This document shows, in pieces, positions 1-7,443 of a DNA stretch of 35,240 bases (positions within the stretch are counted from its first letter, which is position 1; each line of letters begins with the position of its first letter). This DNA comes from an uncultured Clostridia bacterium (GTDB lineage Bacteria > Bacillota > Clostridia > Oscillospirales > Oscillospiraceae): assembly GCA_947167725.1 (NCBI GenBank), contig CAMVJF010000002.1:1-35240 (forward strand). The letters are read 5' to 3'. A program made the position numbers and the translations under genes. The notes beneath the pieces were generated by a model. It was not told the DNA's origin, did not search any database, and saw only the letters and a program-made list of their open reading frames with translations.

Positions 1-398
1 TAATTTTGATAACCAGGATAATAAGCAACTACTGAATGAACACCAGCATCAAAATCACTTAAAGATAAATTCAATAAAGCAGTAGCGTTTTCTAAAGTGA
101 TGTTATAAGCAATACTATCAATATAAACAGTCACATTGCCTTTTGCTTCCTCTGGAGTAATATTAACCTGAATAATAACACGATCATCAACAATACCAGT
201 AGTTAAATTAAGAGTAGTATTATATAACTTCCAATCAGCGATTAAAACTGCACCTTTATACACAAGATTACTATACCTAGAAGTATCAGTAATATTAGAA
301 GTTAAAACATTACTTCCCTGAACAACAACTAACTCATAGGCTTCATAATGACCACCAGTGTAATTAGCAACATAACCCACCTTAGGATTTAAAATATG
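1..398 (-). CDS. Fragment of archaeal (Methanobrevibacter/Methanosphaera-type) adhesin-like Ig-repeat protein, open at the window edge; probably foreign to the rest
   Basis: Minus-strand reading is open from position 1 to a TGA at 399-401: ...ILNPKVGYVANYTGGHYEAYELVVVQGSNVLTSNITDTSRYSNLVYKGAVLIADWKLYNTTLNLTTGIVDDRVIIQVNITPEEAKGNVTVYIDSIAYNITLENATALLNLSLSDFDAGVHSVVAYYPGYQN. NVTVYID..xYNITLENATALLNLSLxDAGxHSVVAYYPG resembles methanogen adhesin-like repeats. Strongly AT-rich versus the rest. Confidence 0.7.
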
Positions 399-713
399 TC
401 AGGAAAGCGAATCTTTCCCGCGCCCCGACCCGGGGGGGATCGTCCGCCGGCGGAGCGCATCGCCCGCCGCGGTAAGCCGACCGCTCGCGCGATCGTGCAT
501 CGCGTTGTGGCTGGCCTGGCTGAGCGCGATGAGATTCCACCGCTCGTAAGCGTACTCCGGGTAGTCCTCGACGGGCCAGATGTGGTGCACATGGCTGGCC
601 GCCTCGCGCCGCCCGAAGCGCTTCGCGTACTCACAGCGGTACTCGCTCTCGCGCAGGACGCGCGCCCGCAGCCGCTGCCAGCGCCGGTTGCGCTCGGAGT
701 AATCGAAGCCCAT
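399..713 (-). CDS. HNH endonuclease (phage packaging-associated)
   Basis: MGFDYSERNRRWQRLRARVLRESEYRCEYAKRFGRREAASHVHHIWPVEDYPEYAYERWNLIALSQASHNAMHDR; HVHHI..N.IALSQASHNAMHDR fits the HNH motif. ATG at 713 (track uses upstream TTG at 722). Confidence 0.9.
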   Translation of the reverse strand: MGFDYSERNRRWQRLRARVLRESEYRCEYAKRFGRREAASHVHHIWPVEDYPEYAYERWNLIALSQASHNAMHDRASGRLTAAGDALRRRTIPPGSGRGKDSLS

Positions 714-723
714 AAACGACAAA

Positions 724-769
724 AAGCCAGAGCCGGGATCAGTCCTGGGACTGAACCGGGCTCTGGCTT
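724..769 (-). terminator. Rho-independent-like terminator hairpin upstream of HNH
   Basis: Minus: AAGCCAGAGCC...GGCTCTGGCTTTTTG; 11-bp perfect outer arms (724-734 / 759-769), inner TCAGTCC/GGACTGA, then T-run. Confidence 0.65.
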
Positions 770-951
770 AGGAAGCTCTGGCCTCTCGCGATATCGATGA
801 GCAGCTCGCGCCGACACTTGCGGCACCAGACAGGGAGCCGCTCGGCCTCGGTGCCTGGCGCGATCCGCACGAGCTTGCCGCCGCAGAACGGGCAGCAGGC
901 GAAACCGCCTTTTCTTGGCAATATTCTAACACGATTCTCCGGAGTTTGCAA
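739..951 (-). CDS. Com-like zinc-ribbon small protein
   Basis: MQTPENRVRILPRKGGFACCPFCGGKLVRIAPGTEAERLPVWCRKCRRELLIDIARGQ; CPFCGxKL...CxxC pattern of Com/KTR-type cysteine-rich phage proteins. Confidence 0.6.
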   Translation of the reverse strand: MQTPENRVRILPRKGGFACCPFCGGKLVRIAPGTEAERLPVWCRKCRRELLIDIARGQSFLSQSPVQSQD

Positions 952-1012
952 GACATCAGCCCCCTGTTCCTGAAAATAATATAGTTATCGAGACGCGAAA
1001 ATTTATAAAAGG

Positions 1013-1765
1013 TCAGCGCCTGCGTTTGGCTCTGGGCCGTCCCTTGGGATGGAGGCCGCGGATCTCGACGTACTTGAGGTACTGTCCGATGCCGAACTCG
1101 TTGCGCTCGTGCCAGTCCTCGCAGAGCAGGACGCCTTTGGGCGGCTGCAGCGTGGTGTCGTCCGGGACCGGGAAGGTCTCGACCTCGGGTTTGGCTGCGT
1201 TGCGGGTGTTGTGCCAGGCGTGGGCGCCGGCGCGGTCGAGCGGTTCCTTGACCATGTAGGCGGCGAGCTGGGCGTAGCTGTTGTCCTTATCGATCCGGAT
1301 CGGCTCAATGTCGACGCGCCCGTAGGGCCAGCAGCGCTGCAGCGTGTCGTAGTCGCTGCCGGATCTGGCCTGGATGCAGGCGTGCACGTGCCAGCGCCGG
1401 TCGGTCAGGAAGTCGTCGTCCTCGTGCTTGTGTTCGGCGCGCCAGAAGATGACGGGCGCGTTCTTGCCGTAGGCACGGACGATCCGCCGCCGGAAGGCCT
1501 TGACGCAGGCCTCGACGCCCTTCTCGTCCTTCGGGAGATCCTCGTCCCGAAAGGTGAACGTGCACCAGTGATCCCGCGGGAGGATGTTGGCGGCGAGCTC
1601 GAGCTCCAGCTTGTCGCGCAGGTACTTGGCGTTCATGCGCTTCTGCGCCTCGCTGGAGAGCCGCCGCTTGGCGCTGCGGGCCCTGGGCTCGTCGTAGCGC
1701 GAGCCCCGCGGATAGAGCGCGACCTTGACCAGCGGCCCGGCCGCGATGATCTTTTTGGTTTTCAT
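1013..1765 (-). CDS. HUH-type rolling-circle Rep-like endonuclease
   Basis: CTFTF (motif 1-like), RRWHVHACI (HUH-like), YAQLAAYMVKEP (Tyr motif-like) in order. Confidence 0.65.
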   Translation of the reverse strand: MKTKKIIAAGPLVKVALYPRGSRYDEPRARSAKRRLSSEAQKRMNAKYLRDKLELELAANILPRDHWCTFTFRDEDLPKDEKGVEACVKAFRRRIVRAYGKNAPVIFWRAEHKHEDDDFLTDRRWHVHACIQARSGSDYDTLQRCWPYGRVDIEPIRIDKDNSYAQLAAYMVKEPLDRAGAHAWHNTRNAAKPEVETFPVPDDTTLQPPKGVLLCEDWHERNEFGIGQYLKYVEIRGLHPKGRPRAKRRR

Positions 1766-1808
1766 GGGCAGAGCCCTCCGAGGATTCCGGCCTCGCAGGG
1801 CTCTGATC

Positions 1809-1967
1809 TCATTTCGTTTTGTCGTCGGGCCTCACCGCGCATCGGCAGCGGTTGGGCCAGTTGAGGCAGCGCTCGGGGCACTCGTCGCGCATCCAGCAGT
1901 CGGCGCAGCAGAGCGCCTTGCCGACGGCGCGGCAGAGGTAGATCCGGCAGATCCGTGTCTGCTTCAT
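1809..1967 (-). CDS. Small cysteine-rich phage protein
   Basis: MKQTRICRIYLCRAVGKALCCADCWMRDECPERCLNWPNRCRCAVRPDDKTK; ATG at 1967, stop 1809; fits compact minus-strand gene order. Confidence 0.6.
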   Translation of the reverse strand: MKQTRICRIYLCRAVGKALCCADCWMRDECPERCLNWPNRCRCAVRPDDKTK

Positions 1968-2167
1968 CAGAATTTGAATCCCTCGCGGATCGTCCCTCCG
2001 GGGAAACTCGCCTCGGCGCGGTACCAGCGGTGCGCCTCGTTGACGTAGGTGATCCGGCCGCTGACGCGCACGGTGAGGCCGAGGATGTACTCGGTCTTGT
2101 CGGTGTTGTGGGTGAACGCGGTCGGCGTCCAGTCGTACGGCTTGCCGACCTCGGGGACGTCTTTCAT
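1967..2167 (-). CDS. Conserved-looking small phage hypothetical protein
   Basis: MKDVPEVGKPYDWTPTAFTHNTDKTEYILGLTVRVSGRITYVNEAHRWYRAEASFPGGTIREGFKF; overlaps neighbours by start/stop. Confidence 0.65.
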   Translation of the reverse strand: MKDVPEVGKPYDWTPTAFTHNTDKTEYILGLTVRVSGRITYVNEAHRWYRAEASFPGGTIREGFKF

Positions 2168-2493
2168 TTTGGACCCGCCCCCTCCGATTTGTCAAGGCAA
2201 GAATCCTTGACATTCTCGCCGATCAGCGCGTACATCTCGCTGCGGAGAGCGGCAACACGGTTGTCGATGTAGGACTTCAGCCGTTCGTTTCGGCTCTGCT
2301 TAAACCATTTCGTTTTGAACCATCGCAGGCTCTTTTCCCAGTCCTCCCGGCTGTAATCAGCCGATAGCCACCATTCCTCGTCGTGAAGAAGTTTCGCCAG
2401 GTCTGACATTAGATCCGCTATTTCCGGGTCTGCTTCCCTGCCAGCCATGTCCTCGACCTTGATGTAAAAATAATCGAAGTATCCTCCGCTCAT
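2164..2493 (-). CDS. Hypothetical phage protein
   Basis: MSGGYFDYFYIKVEDMAGREADPEIADLMSDLAKLLHDEEWWLSADYSREDW...; 4-nt overlaps with neighbours. Confidence 0.7.
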   Translation of the reverse strand: MSGGYFDYFYIKVEDMAGREADPEIADLMSDLAKLLHDEEWWLSADYSREDWEKSLRWFKTKWFKQSRNERLKSYIDNRVAALRSEMYALIGENVKDSCLDKSEGAGPK

Positions 2494-2870
2494 GTTCCTC
2501 TCTCCTCCTGTTTCACGCGGATGCGCCGCAGCTCGTCCATGTAGGCCGCGCCGTAGGCCCGGTCGAACTCGACGAAGTTCTCCTCCCCGACGATCTTCCG
2601 GATCAGGGCGTCGCGCTTACCCTTGGCGTAGTCGATGTGCTTATCGCCGTTCTGCTCGGCGTCGTCGACGTAGAGCCCGGCGAGCTCCTCCATGGCCTCG
2701 TGGTAGGCCGCCGAGAACGCTGCCGCCCGTCCCGGCCCCATGCCGAGGGCCTCGTGCGCGGCGATCAGCGCGGCGTCGAAGCCCAGCATGATCCGGGCCT
2801 GGGTCTGCTCGGCCACAAGCTTCCGGGCGATCCTCTCGGCGAGGATCAGGGTCTGATTCTTCCGGCTCAT
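2490..2870 (-). CDS. Hypothetical phage protein
   Basis: MSRKNQTLILAERIARKLVAEQTQARIMLGFDAALIAAHEALGMGPGRAAAFSAAYHEAMEELAGLYVDDAEQ...; coupled ORF. Confidence 0.7.
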   Translation of the reverse strand: MSRKNQTLILAERIARKLVAEQTQARIMLGFDAALIAAHEALGMGPGRAAAFSAAYHEAMEELAGLYVDDAEQNGDKHIDYAKGKRDALIRKIVGEENFVEFDRAYGAAYMDELRRIRVKQEERGT

Positions 2871-3013
2871 TTCTTTCCTCCCCGTGGGGTGATCGTGCAG
2901 GCGGTGAGGCGCTTGGAAAGCGCTTCGGCGATCTGGAGATCCTGCTCGTCGGCGATCAGCCGCAGCGAGGCGGCGAAGCTGTCGACGACGGCGAGGATCA
3001 TATCGATTTTCAT
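2867..3013 (-). CDS. Small hypothetical protein
   Basis: Manual translation: MKIDMILAVVDSFAASLRLIADEQDLQIAEALSKRLTACTITPRGGKK; ATGA overlap with both neighbours; not in the ORF track. Confidence 0.6.
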   Translation of the reverse strand: MKIDMILAVVDSFAASLRLIADEQDLQIAEALSKRLTACTITPRGGKK

Positions 3014-4575
3014 GTCTCGCCCTCCGTATCCGGCAGCGGCCACCAGCCGACGACCAGCATGCCCTTCATGATCGGCCGCCCGGTGAAGTACCAGGTCTGC
3101 CCATCCCAGTCAAAGCGGAACTCCTTCGGCGGTTCGTCCTCCGGGTCGAGGTTCCCCTTCATCCGGCAGAAGTACCGGCCCGGCCTGGGCGGCGTGCCGG
3201 TGAGCCAGCGCGGCTCCGGCGCGCCGTCGTCCTGCGTCGCAGCAGCCCCTTCCCCCGCGGGCCGCACAGCCTCCGTCCGCCCGAGCAGGTAGTCGGTGGA
3301 GCAGCCGAGCAGGTCGGCCAGGTCGATCAGGCAATCGTCGAGAAACTCGATCGCGTAGTGCTGCACGTCCTTCTCCTCGCCGGAGACGAAGCGCAGGATC
3401 TGCTGCACGTCCCCATCGCTCTCCCAGAGCTGGTCCAGCACGCCCTCCAGGTTCCGCCCGTTCTCCTCTGCCGCCCGGCCGATCCGGGCCCAGATCGCGG
3501 CGCTCTCCTCGTCGTGCTCCTTGCGGGCGCGCTCGGCCGCGGCCTGCCGCATTTCAAGATCCGTCTGCCGCTGCCGTTTGAGGCGGTCGGTCTCGGTGAT
3601 CGCCTGGGCGCGCTCGGCCTCGCACTTGATGCAGGCCCACTCGCACGTCCCGATCTCCTGGCAGCCGATGCAGCAGCGTCCCCGGTAGCAGTTCTCCCGG
3701 ACGCCCTCGAAGTGCGTGAGCTTCTGCGCGTAGTCGAAGCGGCTCTCCGCGTAGGTGCAGGGGCAGCCGACGCTGGACTTTTTGCACTTGATGGTGCAGA
3801 GCTTGCGGTGCAGGTCCCCGAGTTTCTCAACGTACTCGGCCGTGAGCGCCTCGGGCTTGTAGCCGAGGTGCAGGTGGTTGACCCAGATATTCTTTTGCAG
3901 CGCCTTGTCCAGCCGGGAGAAGGCATAGGCGACGCTCTCGTTGATCTTGCCCTGGTCGAAGGCGGAGAGGATGTACTCGTGGCAGCGGTGCCCGATGGCG
4001 TCCAGCCGCCCGATCTTGCTCTTGGTGAGGTTCACGGCCTCGGCCACGTGGTCGCGCATCCGGCCGGTAAACTGCACGCCCTGGGCCTGCAGCTCATAGA
4101 GCGCCTTGCGCGTCTCCTCGATCTCCCGGCGCTTCTCGGCGTCGCTGCGCTCGCGCGTGCAGGAGTTGGCGTAGATGAGCCGCAGCCGCCGCATGGCGTC
4201 GCTCGCCTCGCCGTACTCCACGATACAGGGCACTCCGCTGTCGAACATCGGGTTCCCGCCGTCGCGGATCAGCAGGCAGGCGGCCCGCCTCCGGTGGCCG
4301 GAGACGACGGTGTAGCGCTCGCCGTTCGGCCGGACCCGGATGGGATCCAGCAGGCCCACGGTCTCGATGTTCCCGGCGAGCTCGTCGAGCCCGTCGAGCG
4401 AGTAGAAGTTCTCCGGGTCCGGGTCGATCGCCTCCAGCGGCAGCCGGACGATCTGCTCCTCCCCGGTGTTTAAATCGGGCACGCCCTTCAGCGCTGCCGC
4501 AAGGTCAAAGCCCCCGCCGCTCACGGGGCCGAGCTCCTGCACCTTGCGCATCTGTTTTTCCTGTCGTTCCGTCAT
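3010..4575 (-). CDS. parB: ParB/Spo0J-family protein with Cys-rich middle region
   Basis: IDPDPENFYSLDGLDELAGNIETVGLLDPIRVRPNGERYTVVSGHRRRAACLLI = ParB N-terminal domain; Cys-rich insert; XRE-like LADLLGCSTDYLLGRTE and a GRYFCRMKGN...WYFTG C-terminal region. Confidence 0.85.
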   Translation of the reverse strand: MTERQEKQMRKVQELGPVSGGGFDLAAALKGVPDLNTGEEQIVRLPLEAIDPDPENFYSLDGLDELAGNIETVGLLDPIRVRPNGERYTVVSGHRRRAACLLIRDGGNPMFDSGVPCIVEYGEASDAMRRLRLIYANSCTRERSDAEKRREIEETRKALYELQAQGVQFTGRMRDHVAEAVNLTKSKIGRLDAIGHRCHEYILSAFDQGKINESVAYAFSRLDKALQKNIWVNHLHLGYKPEALTAEYVEKLGDLHRKLCTIKCKKSSVGCPCTYAESRFDYAQKLTHFEGVRENCYRGRCCIGCQEIGTCEWACIKCEAERAQAITETDRLKRQRQTDLEMRQAAAERARKEHDEESAAIWARIGRAAEENGRNLEGVLDQLWESDGDVQQILRFVSGEEKDVQHYAIEFLDDCLIDLADLLGCSTDYLLGRTEAVRPAGEGAAATQDDGAPEPRWLTGTPPRPGRYFCRMKGNLDPEDEPPKEFRFDWDGQTWYFTGRPIMKGMLVVGWWPLPDTEGET

Positions 4576-5594
4576 GCCTGCTCGCCCCCTTCCCTGTCAT
4601 TGCGAGGCAGCGCGCACACTGCCGTGGCAATCCGTTCTCCCTTCCGCGGCCGTCCAGGCCGTCTCTTGCCCGTCTCCACGTCATGGCCCCGCAGCGGCTT
4701 CCCCGCCGCAGCGTCCTCCCCGCTGTCATTGCGAGCCAGCCCGCAGGCTGGTGTGGCAATCCGTTCTCTCCGCTCCTGTCCCACGATCCAGCTCGCGAGC
4801 GCCCGGTAGTCCCGGCAGGGCGCCGAGCGCGGGGAGCAGACGATCAGCGGCTGCTGGTGGTAGGTCATGTCGTCCACCCGGTCGGAGCGCCGGATCCGCG
4901 GCAGCACCTTGAGGCCCGCCGATCGCAGCGCGCTCTCGGCCCGCTGGATGGTCTCGGACCGGTACCACATGACCGGCAGCACGCCCAGCAGCTGCAGCTT
5001 TGGGTTGAGGCGCCGCATGTTGGCGATCTGCCGCATCAGGTTGGTCATGCCTTCGAGCGCGAAGGCGTCGAGCTTGACCGGGATCAGCACCGCGTCGGCC
5101 GCGATCAGGGCAGCCGAGCTCGCCGCGTTGAAGGCCGGCGGGCAGTCGATCAGGCAGTAATCGAAGGGCTCGCCGTAGATCACCGTCGCGAGCTTCTCGT
5201 TCCTCTCGTCCCCCTTGACGGCAGCGGCGATCTTCTCGCGCTGCTCCAGCGCCTTGCGCAGCTCGCGCAGACAGGTCACGTCGGCCCGCCCGTCCCCGGC
5301 CTTGCTGAGGTCCAGGTCCATCAGGTCAGGGCTGCCGGCGATCAGGCTCACGCCGGGCACGTTGGTGGTCTGCAGCGCCAGCGGCTTCTCGTCGCTGAGC
5401 TCCCGCCGCAGCATGGCGGCGACGCCGACGCGCTCCCGGTCCCCGCCGAGGAAGCTCGTGGCGTTGCCCTGGCTGTCCGCGTCGATCACGAGGACGCGCT
5501 TTCCGAACTCACGCGCGAGGATGGCCGCGAGATTGACGGCGGTCGTCGTCTTGGCGACGCCGCCCTTCTGGTTGCAGATGCAAATGGTTTTCAT
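4572..5594 (-). CDS. parA: ParA-family ATPase (deviant Walker A), C-terminus extended by repeat-derived sequence
   Basis: MKTICICNQKGGVAKTTTAVNLAAILAREFGKRVLVIDADSQGNATSFL ... YCLIDCPPAFNAASSAALIAADAVLIPVKLDAFALEGM. ATG at 5594. Confidence 0.92.
   Translation of the reverse strand: MKTICICNQKGGVAKTTTAVNLAAILAREFGKRVLVIDADSQGNATSFLGGDRERVGVAAMLRRELSDEKPLALQTTNVPGVSLIAGSPDLMDLDLSKAGDGRADVTCLRELRKALEQREKIAAAVKGDERNEKLATVIYGEPFDYCLIDCPPAFNAASSAALIAADAVLIPVKLDAFALEGMTNLMRQIANMRRLNPKLQLLGVLPVMWYRSETIQRAESALRSAGLKVLPRIRRSDRVDDMTYHQQPLIVCSPRSAPCRDYRALASWIVGQERRERIATPACGLARNDSGEDAAAGKPLRGHDVETGKRRPGRPRKGERIATAVCALPRNDREGGEQA
4595..4636. repeat. REP-like palindromic repeat, family R, copy 1
   Basis: tgtcattgcgaGGCAGcGcgcaCaCTGCCgtggcaatccgtt; hairpin with CGCA loop; inside 3' end of parA. 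Confidence 0.8.
4724..4766. repeat. REP-like palindromic repeat, family R, copy 2
   Basis: tgtcattgcgagCCAGCCcgcaGGCTGGtgtggcaatccgtt; inside 3' end of parA. Confidence 0.85.
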
Positions 5595-5621
5595 GTCTTT
5601 CTCTCTCTTTCTTTTCCGTTC

Positions 5622-5655
5622 TGTCATTGCGAGCCAGTGCTCACACTGGCGTGGG
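5622..5655. repeat. REP-like palindromic repeat, family R, copy 3 (upstream of parA)
   Basis: tgtcattgcgagCCAGTGctcaCACTGGcgtgg. Confidence 0.8.
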
Positions 5656-5660
5656 GTCTG

Positions 5661-5703
5661 CCCTTTAGGGTACAATCCGTTCCCCTTTAGGGTACAATCC
5701 GTT
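5661..5703. repeat. Tandem direct repeat of 21 bp upstream of parA
   Basis: ccctttagggtacaatccgtt at 5661-5681 and 5683-5703 (22-bp period). Confidence 0.85.
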
Positions 5704-5706
5704 ATT

Positions 5707-5880
5707 TTACTCGACCTTGCGGGTCAGTTCCTCGAGCTCCTCCCGGCTCAGCGTGTCCGGGATATTGATCGGGCGGCAGCCGCGCAGGAAGATGAGCACG
5801 CGCCCCTCCTGCCGCACGACGCCGACCAGCGCGTGCCGGTCGACCGTGACGACGCCCTCGATCGTGATCGGGTCCTTCAT
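5707..5880 (-). CDS. Small hypothetical protein
   Basis: Manual translation: MKDPITIEGVVTVDRHALVGVVRQEGRVLIFLRGCRPINIPDTLSREELEELTRKVE; more protein-like than the overlapping track ORF. Confidence 0.6.
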   Translation of the reverse strand: MKDPITIEGVVTVDRHALVGVVRQEGRVLIFLRGCRPINIPDTLSREELEELTRKVE

Positions 5881-6065
5881 GCCTCTGTTTCACCTCCGTT
5901 CCGTCTCTCGAGTTTTCGGCGTTTCTCCTCAGCCGGGAACCAGCCGCAGTGAACGCACTCCGGCGGGATCCCGCCGTATGCTGCCGGCAGACGGCAGACC
6001 ACGCCGTGCCGCCGAAACAGGCAGCCGTCCGCCTCCGGCGCTTTTTTGATAAACAAATCCATCAT
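5877..6065 (-). CDS. Small hypothetical protein
   Basis: MMDLFIKKAPEADGCLFRRHGVVCRLPAAYGGIPPECVHCGWFPAEEKRRKLERRNGGETEA; ATGA coupling. Confidence 0.6.
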   Translation of the reverse strand: MMDLFIKKAPEADGCLFRRHGVVCRLPAAYGGIPPECVHCGWFPAEEKRRKLERRNGGETEA

Positions 6066-6069
6066 CTCC

Positions 6070-7443
6070 TCAGAACGGCAGCCCCTCCTCGCCGCCTTCC
6101 ATCTCCCGGAAGGCGCTCTCCTGGGCGTCGCGTTTTTCCTGCGCCCGGCGTTCCTTCTCCCGGCGCTCGGCGCGTTTCTCGTCCATTTTGGCGGTCCGCT
6201 CGGCGCTCCCGTTCGGCAGCGCCATGTAGCGGAAGGTCAGCCGCGGGCCGTCGAAGCTCAGGAGCATCCGGGCCTGGCCGACGTCCTTGTTTTTGTCCAT
6301 GACCAGCACGCGGTTTGATGCGTAATCATCCGGATCGCTCAGGTCGAGCAGCAAAACGACGTCGGCGTCGTTGGCGAGCTGCTGGCTCTCGCGCAGGTTC
6401 TCCTTGCGCAGCGGCGGGCGGCGGCCCTTGCTGTCGCGCTGCGGCAGCGTCACCTGGCTCAGGGCGAACACGGTCACGCCGAGCTGCTGGGCGAGCGTGT
6501 GCAGCGCCATCGAGATCGCGCGGACCTGCAGCGCCGGGCTCTCGCCCTCGGCGCTGATCAGCTGCACGTAGTCAATGAAGATCACGTCCAGCCGCTTGGA
6601 TAAGGTCCGGGCGCGGATGTCCGCCGCGGTGAAGCCCGCCGCCTGGAAAAACTCCAGCGGCAGCTCCCAGCTCTTCTCGACGAGATCCGCCGTTCGGCGC
6701 AGCTCCTCCCGGGTCAGGCGATGGGCCTGGATGCTGCTCATCCGTGTCTCCGTCTGCTGGGCGAAAATGCGGCGCGCGAGCAGACGGTCCTGCGTCTCGA
6801 GCGAGAAAAAGCCGACGCGCTTGCCGCTTTGGGCAAGCGCCCAGGCCATCTGCAGGGCGAGCGCCGTCTTGCCGACCGAGTTGTAGGCGCCGAGGATCAC
6901 GTACTGGCCGGCCTGCACGCGCGCGGCTTTGGTGAGCTCCGGGATCCCCAGCTCGAGATACTCGTCCGGCTCGGCGCTGAGATCTTCCAGGAAGGTCTCG
7001 GCCAGCTCCCGCCAGCTCCGGCTCTCCTCGCGCCGCGTGTCCGCGCTCAGATCCGCCGCCCGGCTGATCAGCGCCCGCGCCTCGTCCAGCGTCCGGCAGG
7101 CGCCGAGCGCGAGCCCGGCGGCCTGCAGGGCGCGCAGCTGCGCCTTTTGCCGCACGATCGCGGCGTACTCGGCTACGTTCGCGGCCGTCGGCGTCGAGCG
7201 CATGAGCTGCGCCGCCACCGTGCCGTATTCGTCCGAGGCCCCGGCCGCCGCCCCGATCGTCACGGGGTCGACCGGCTTCTTTTCCAGCCACAGTCCCCGG
7301 GCCGCCTCATAGAGATGCCGCAGCGTCGTATCCGCGAAGTCCTCCGGCCGAAGATCCTGCACGAGGCCCGGCAGCACGCCGTCCGGGTCGATCAGCAGCG
7401 AGCCGATCACCGCGGCCTCGGCCTGCGGGAAGCTCAGATCCAT
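6070..7443 (-). CDS. dnaB: Replicative DNA helicase DnaB
   Basis: MDLSFPQAEAAVIGSLLIDPDGV...; QYVILGAYNSVGKTALALQMAWALAQSGKRVGFFSLE; DVIFIDYVQLI; LSQVTLPQRD. Confidence 0.95.
   Translation of the reverse strand: MDLSFPQAEAAVIGSLLIDPDGVLPGLVQDLRPEDFADTTLRHLYEAARGLWLEKKPVDPVTIGAAAGASDEYGTVAAQLMRSTPTAANVAEYAAIVRQKAQLRALQAAGLALGACRTLDEARALISRAADLSADTRREESRSWRELAETFLEDLSAEPDEYLELGIPELTKAARVQAGQYVILGAYNSVGKTALALQMAWALAQSGKRVGFFSLETQDRLLARRIFAQQTETRMSSIQAHRLTREELRRTADLVEKSWELPLEFFQAAGFTAADIRARTLSKRLDVIFIDYVQLISAEGESPALQVRAISMALHTLAQQLGVTVFALSQVTLPQRDSKGRRPPLRKENLRESQQLANDADVVLLLDLSDPDDYASNRVLVMDKNKDVGQARMLLSFDGPRLTFRYMALPNGSAERTAKMDEKRAERREKERRAQEKRDAQESAFREMEGGEEGLPF

Noticed and set aside
3358-4473. 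371-aa plus-strand ORF antisense to parB
   Set aside because: Antisense artefact. The minus strand ParB domain is convincing.
5702-5893. Track ORF MKQRHEGPDHDRGRRHGRPARAG...
   Set aside because: Arg/Gly-rich alternate frame. The frame starting at 5880 (MKDPITIEGVVTVDRHALVGVVRQEGRVLIFLRG...) is protein-like and coupled to its neighbours.
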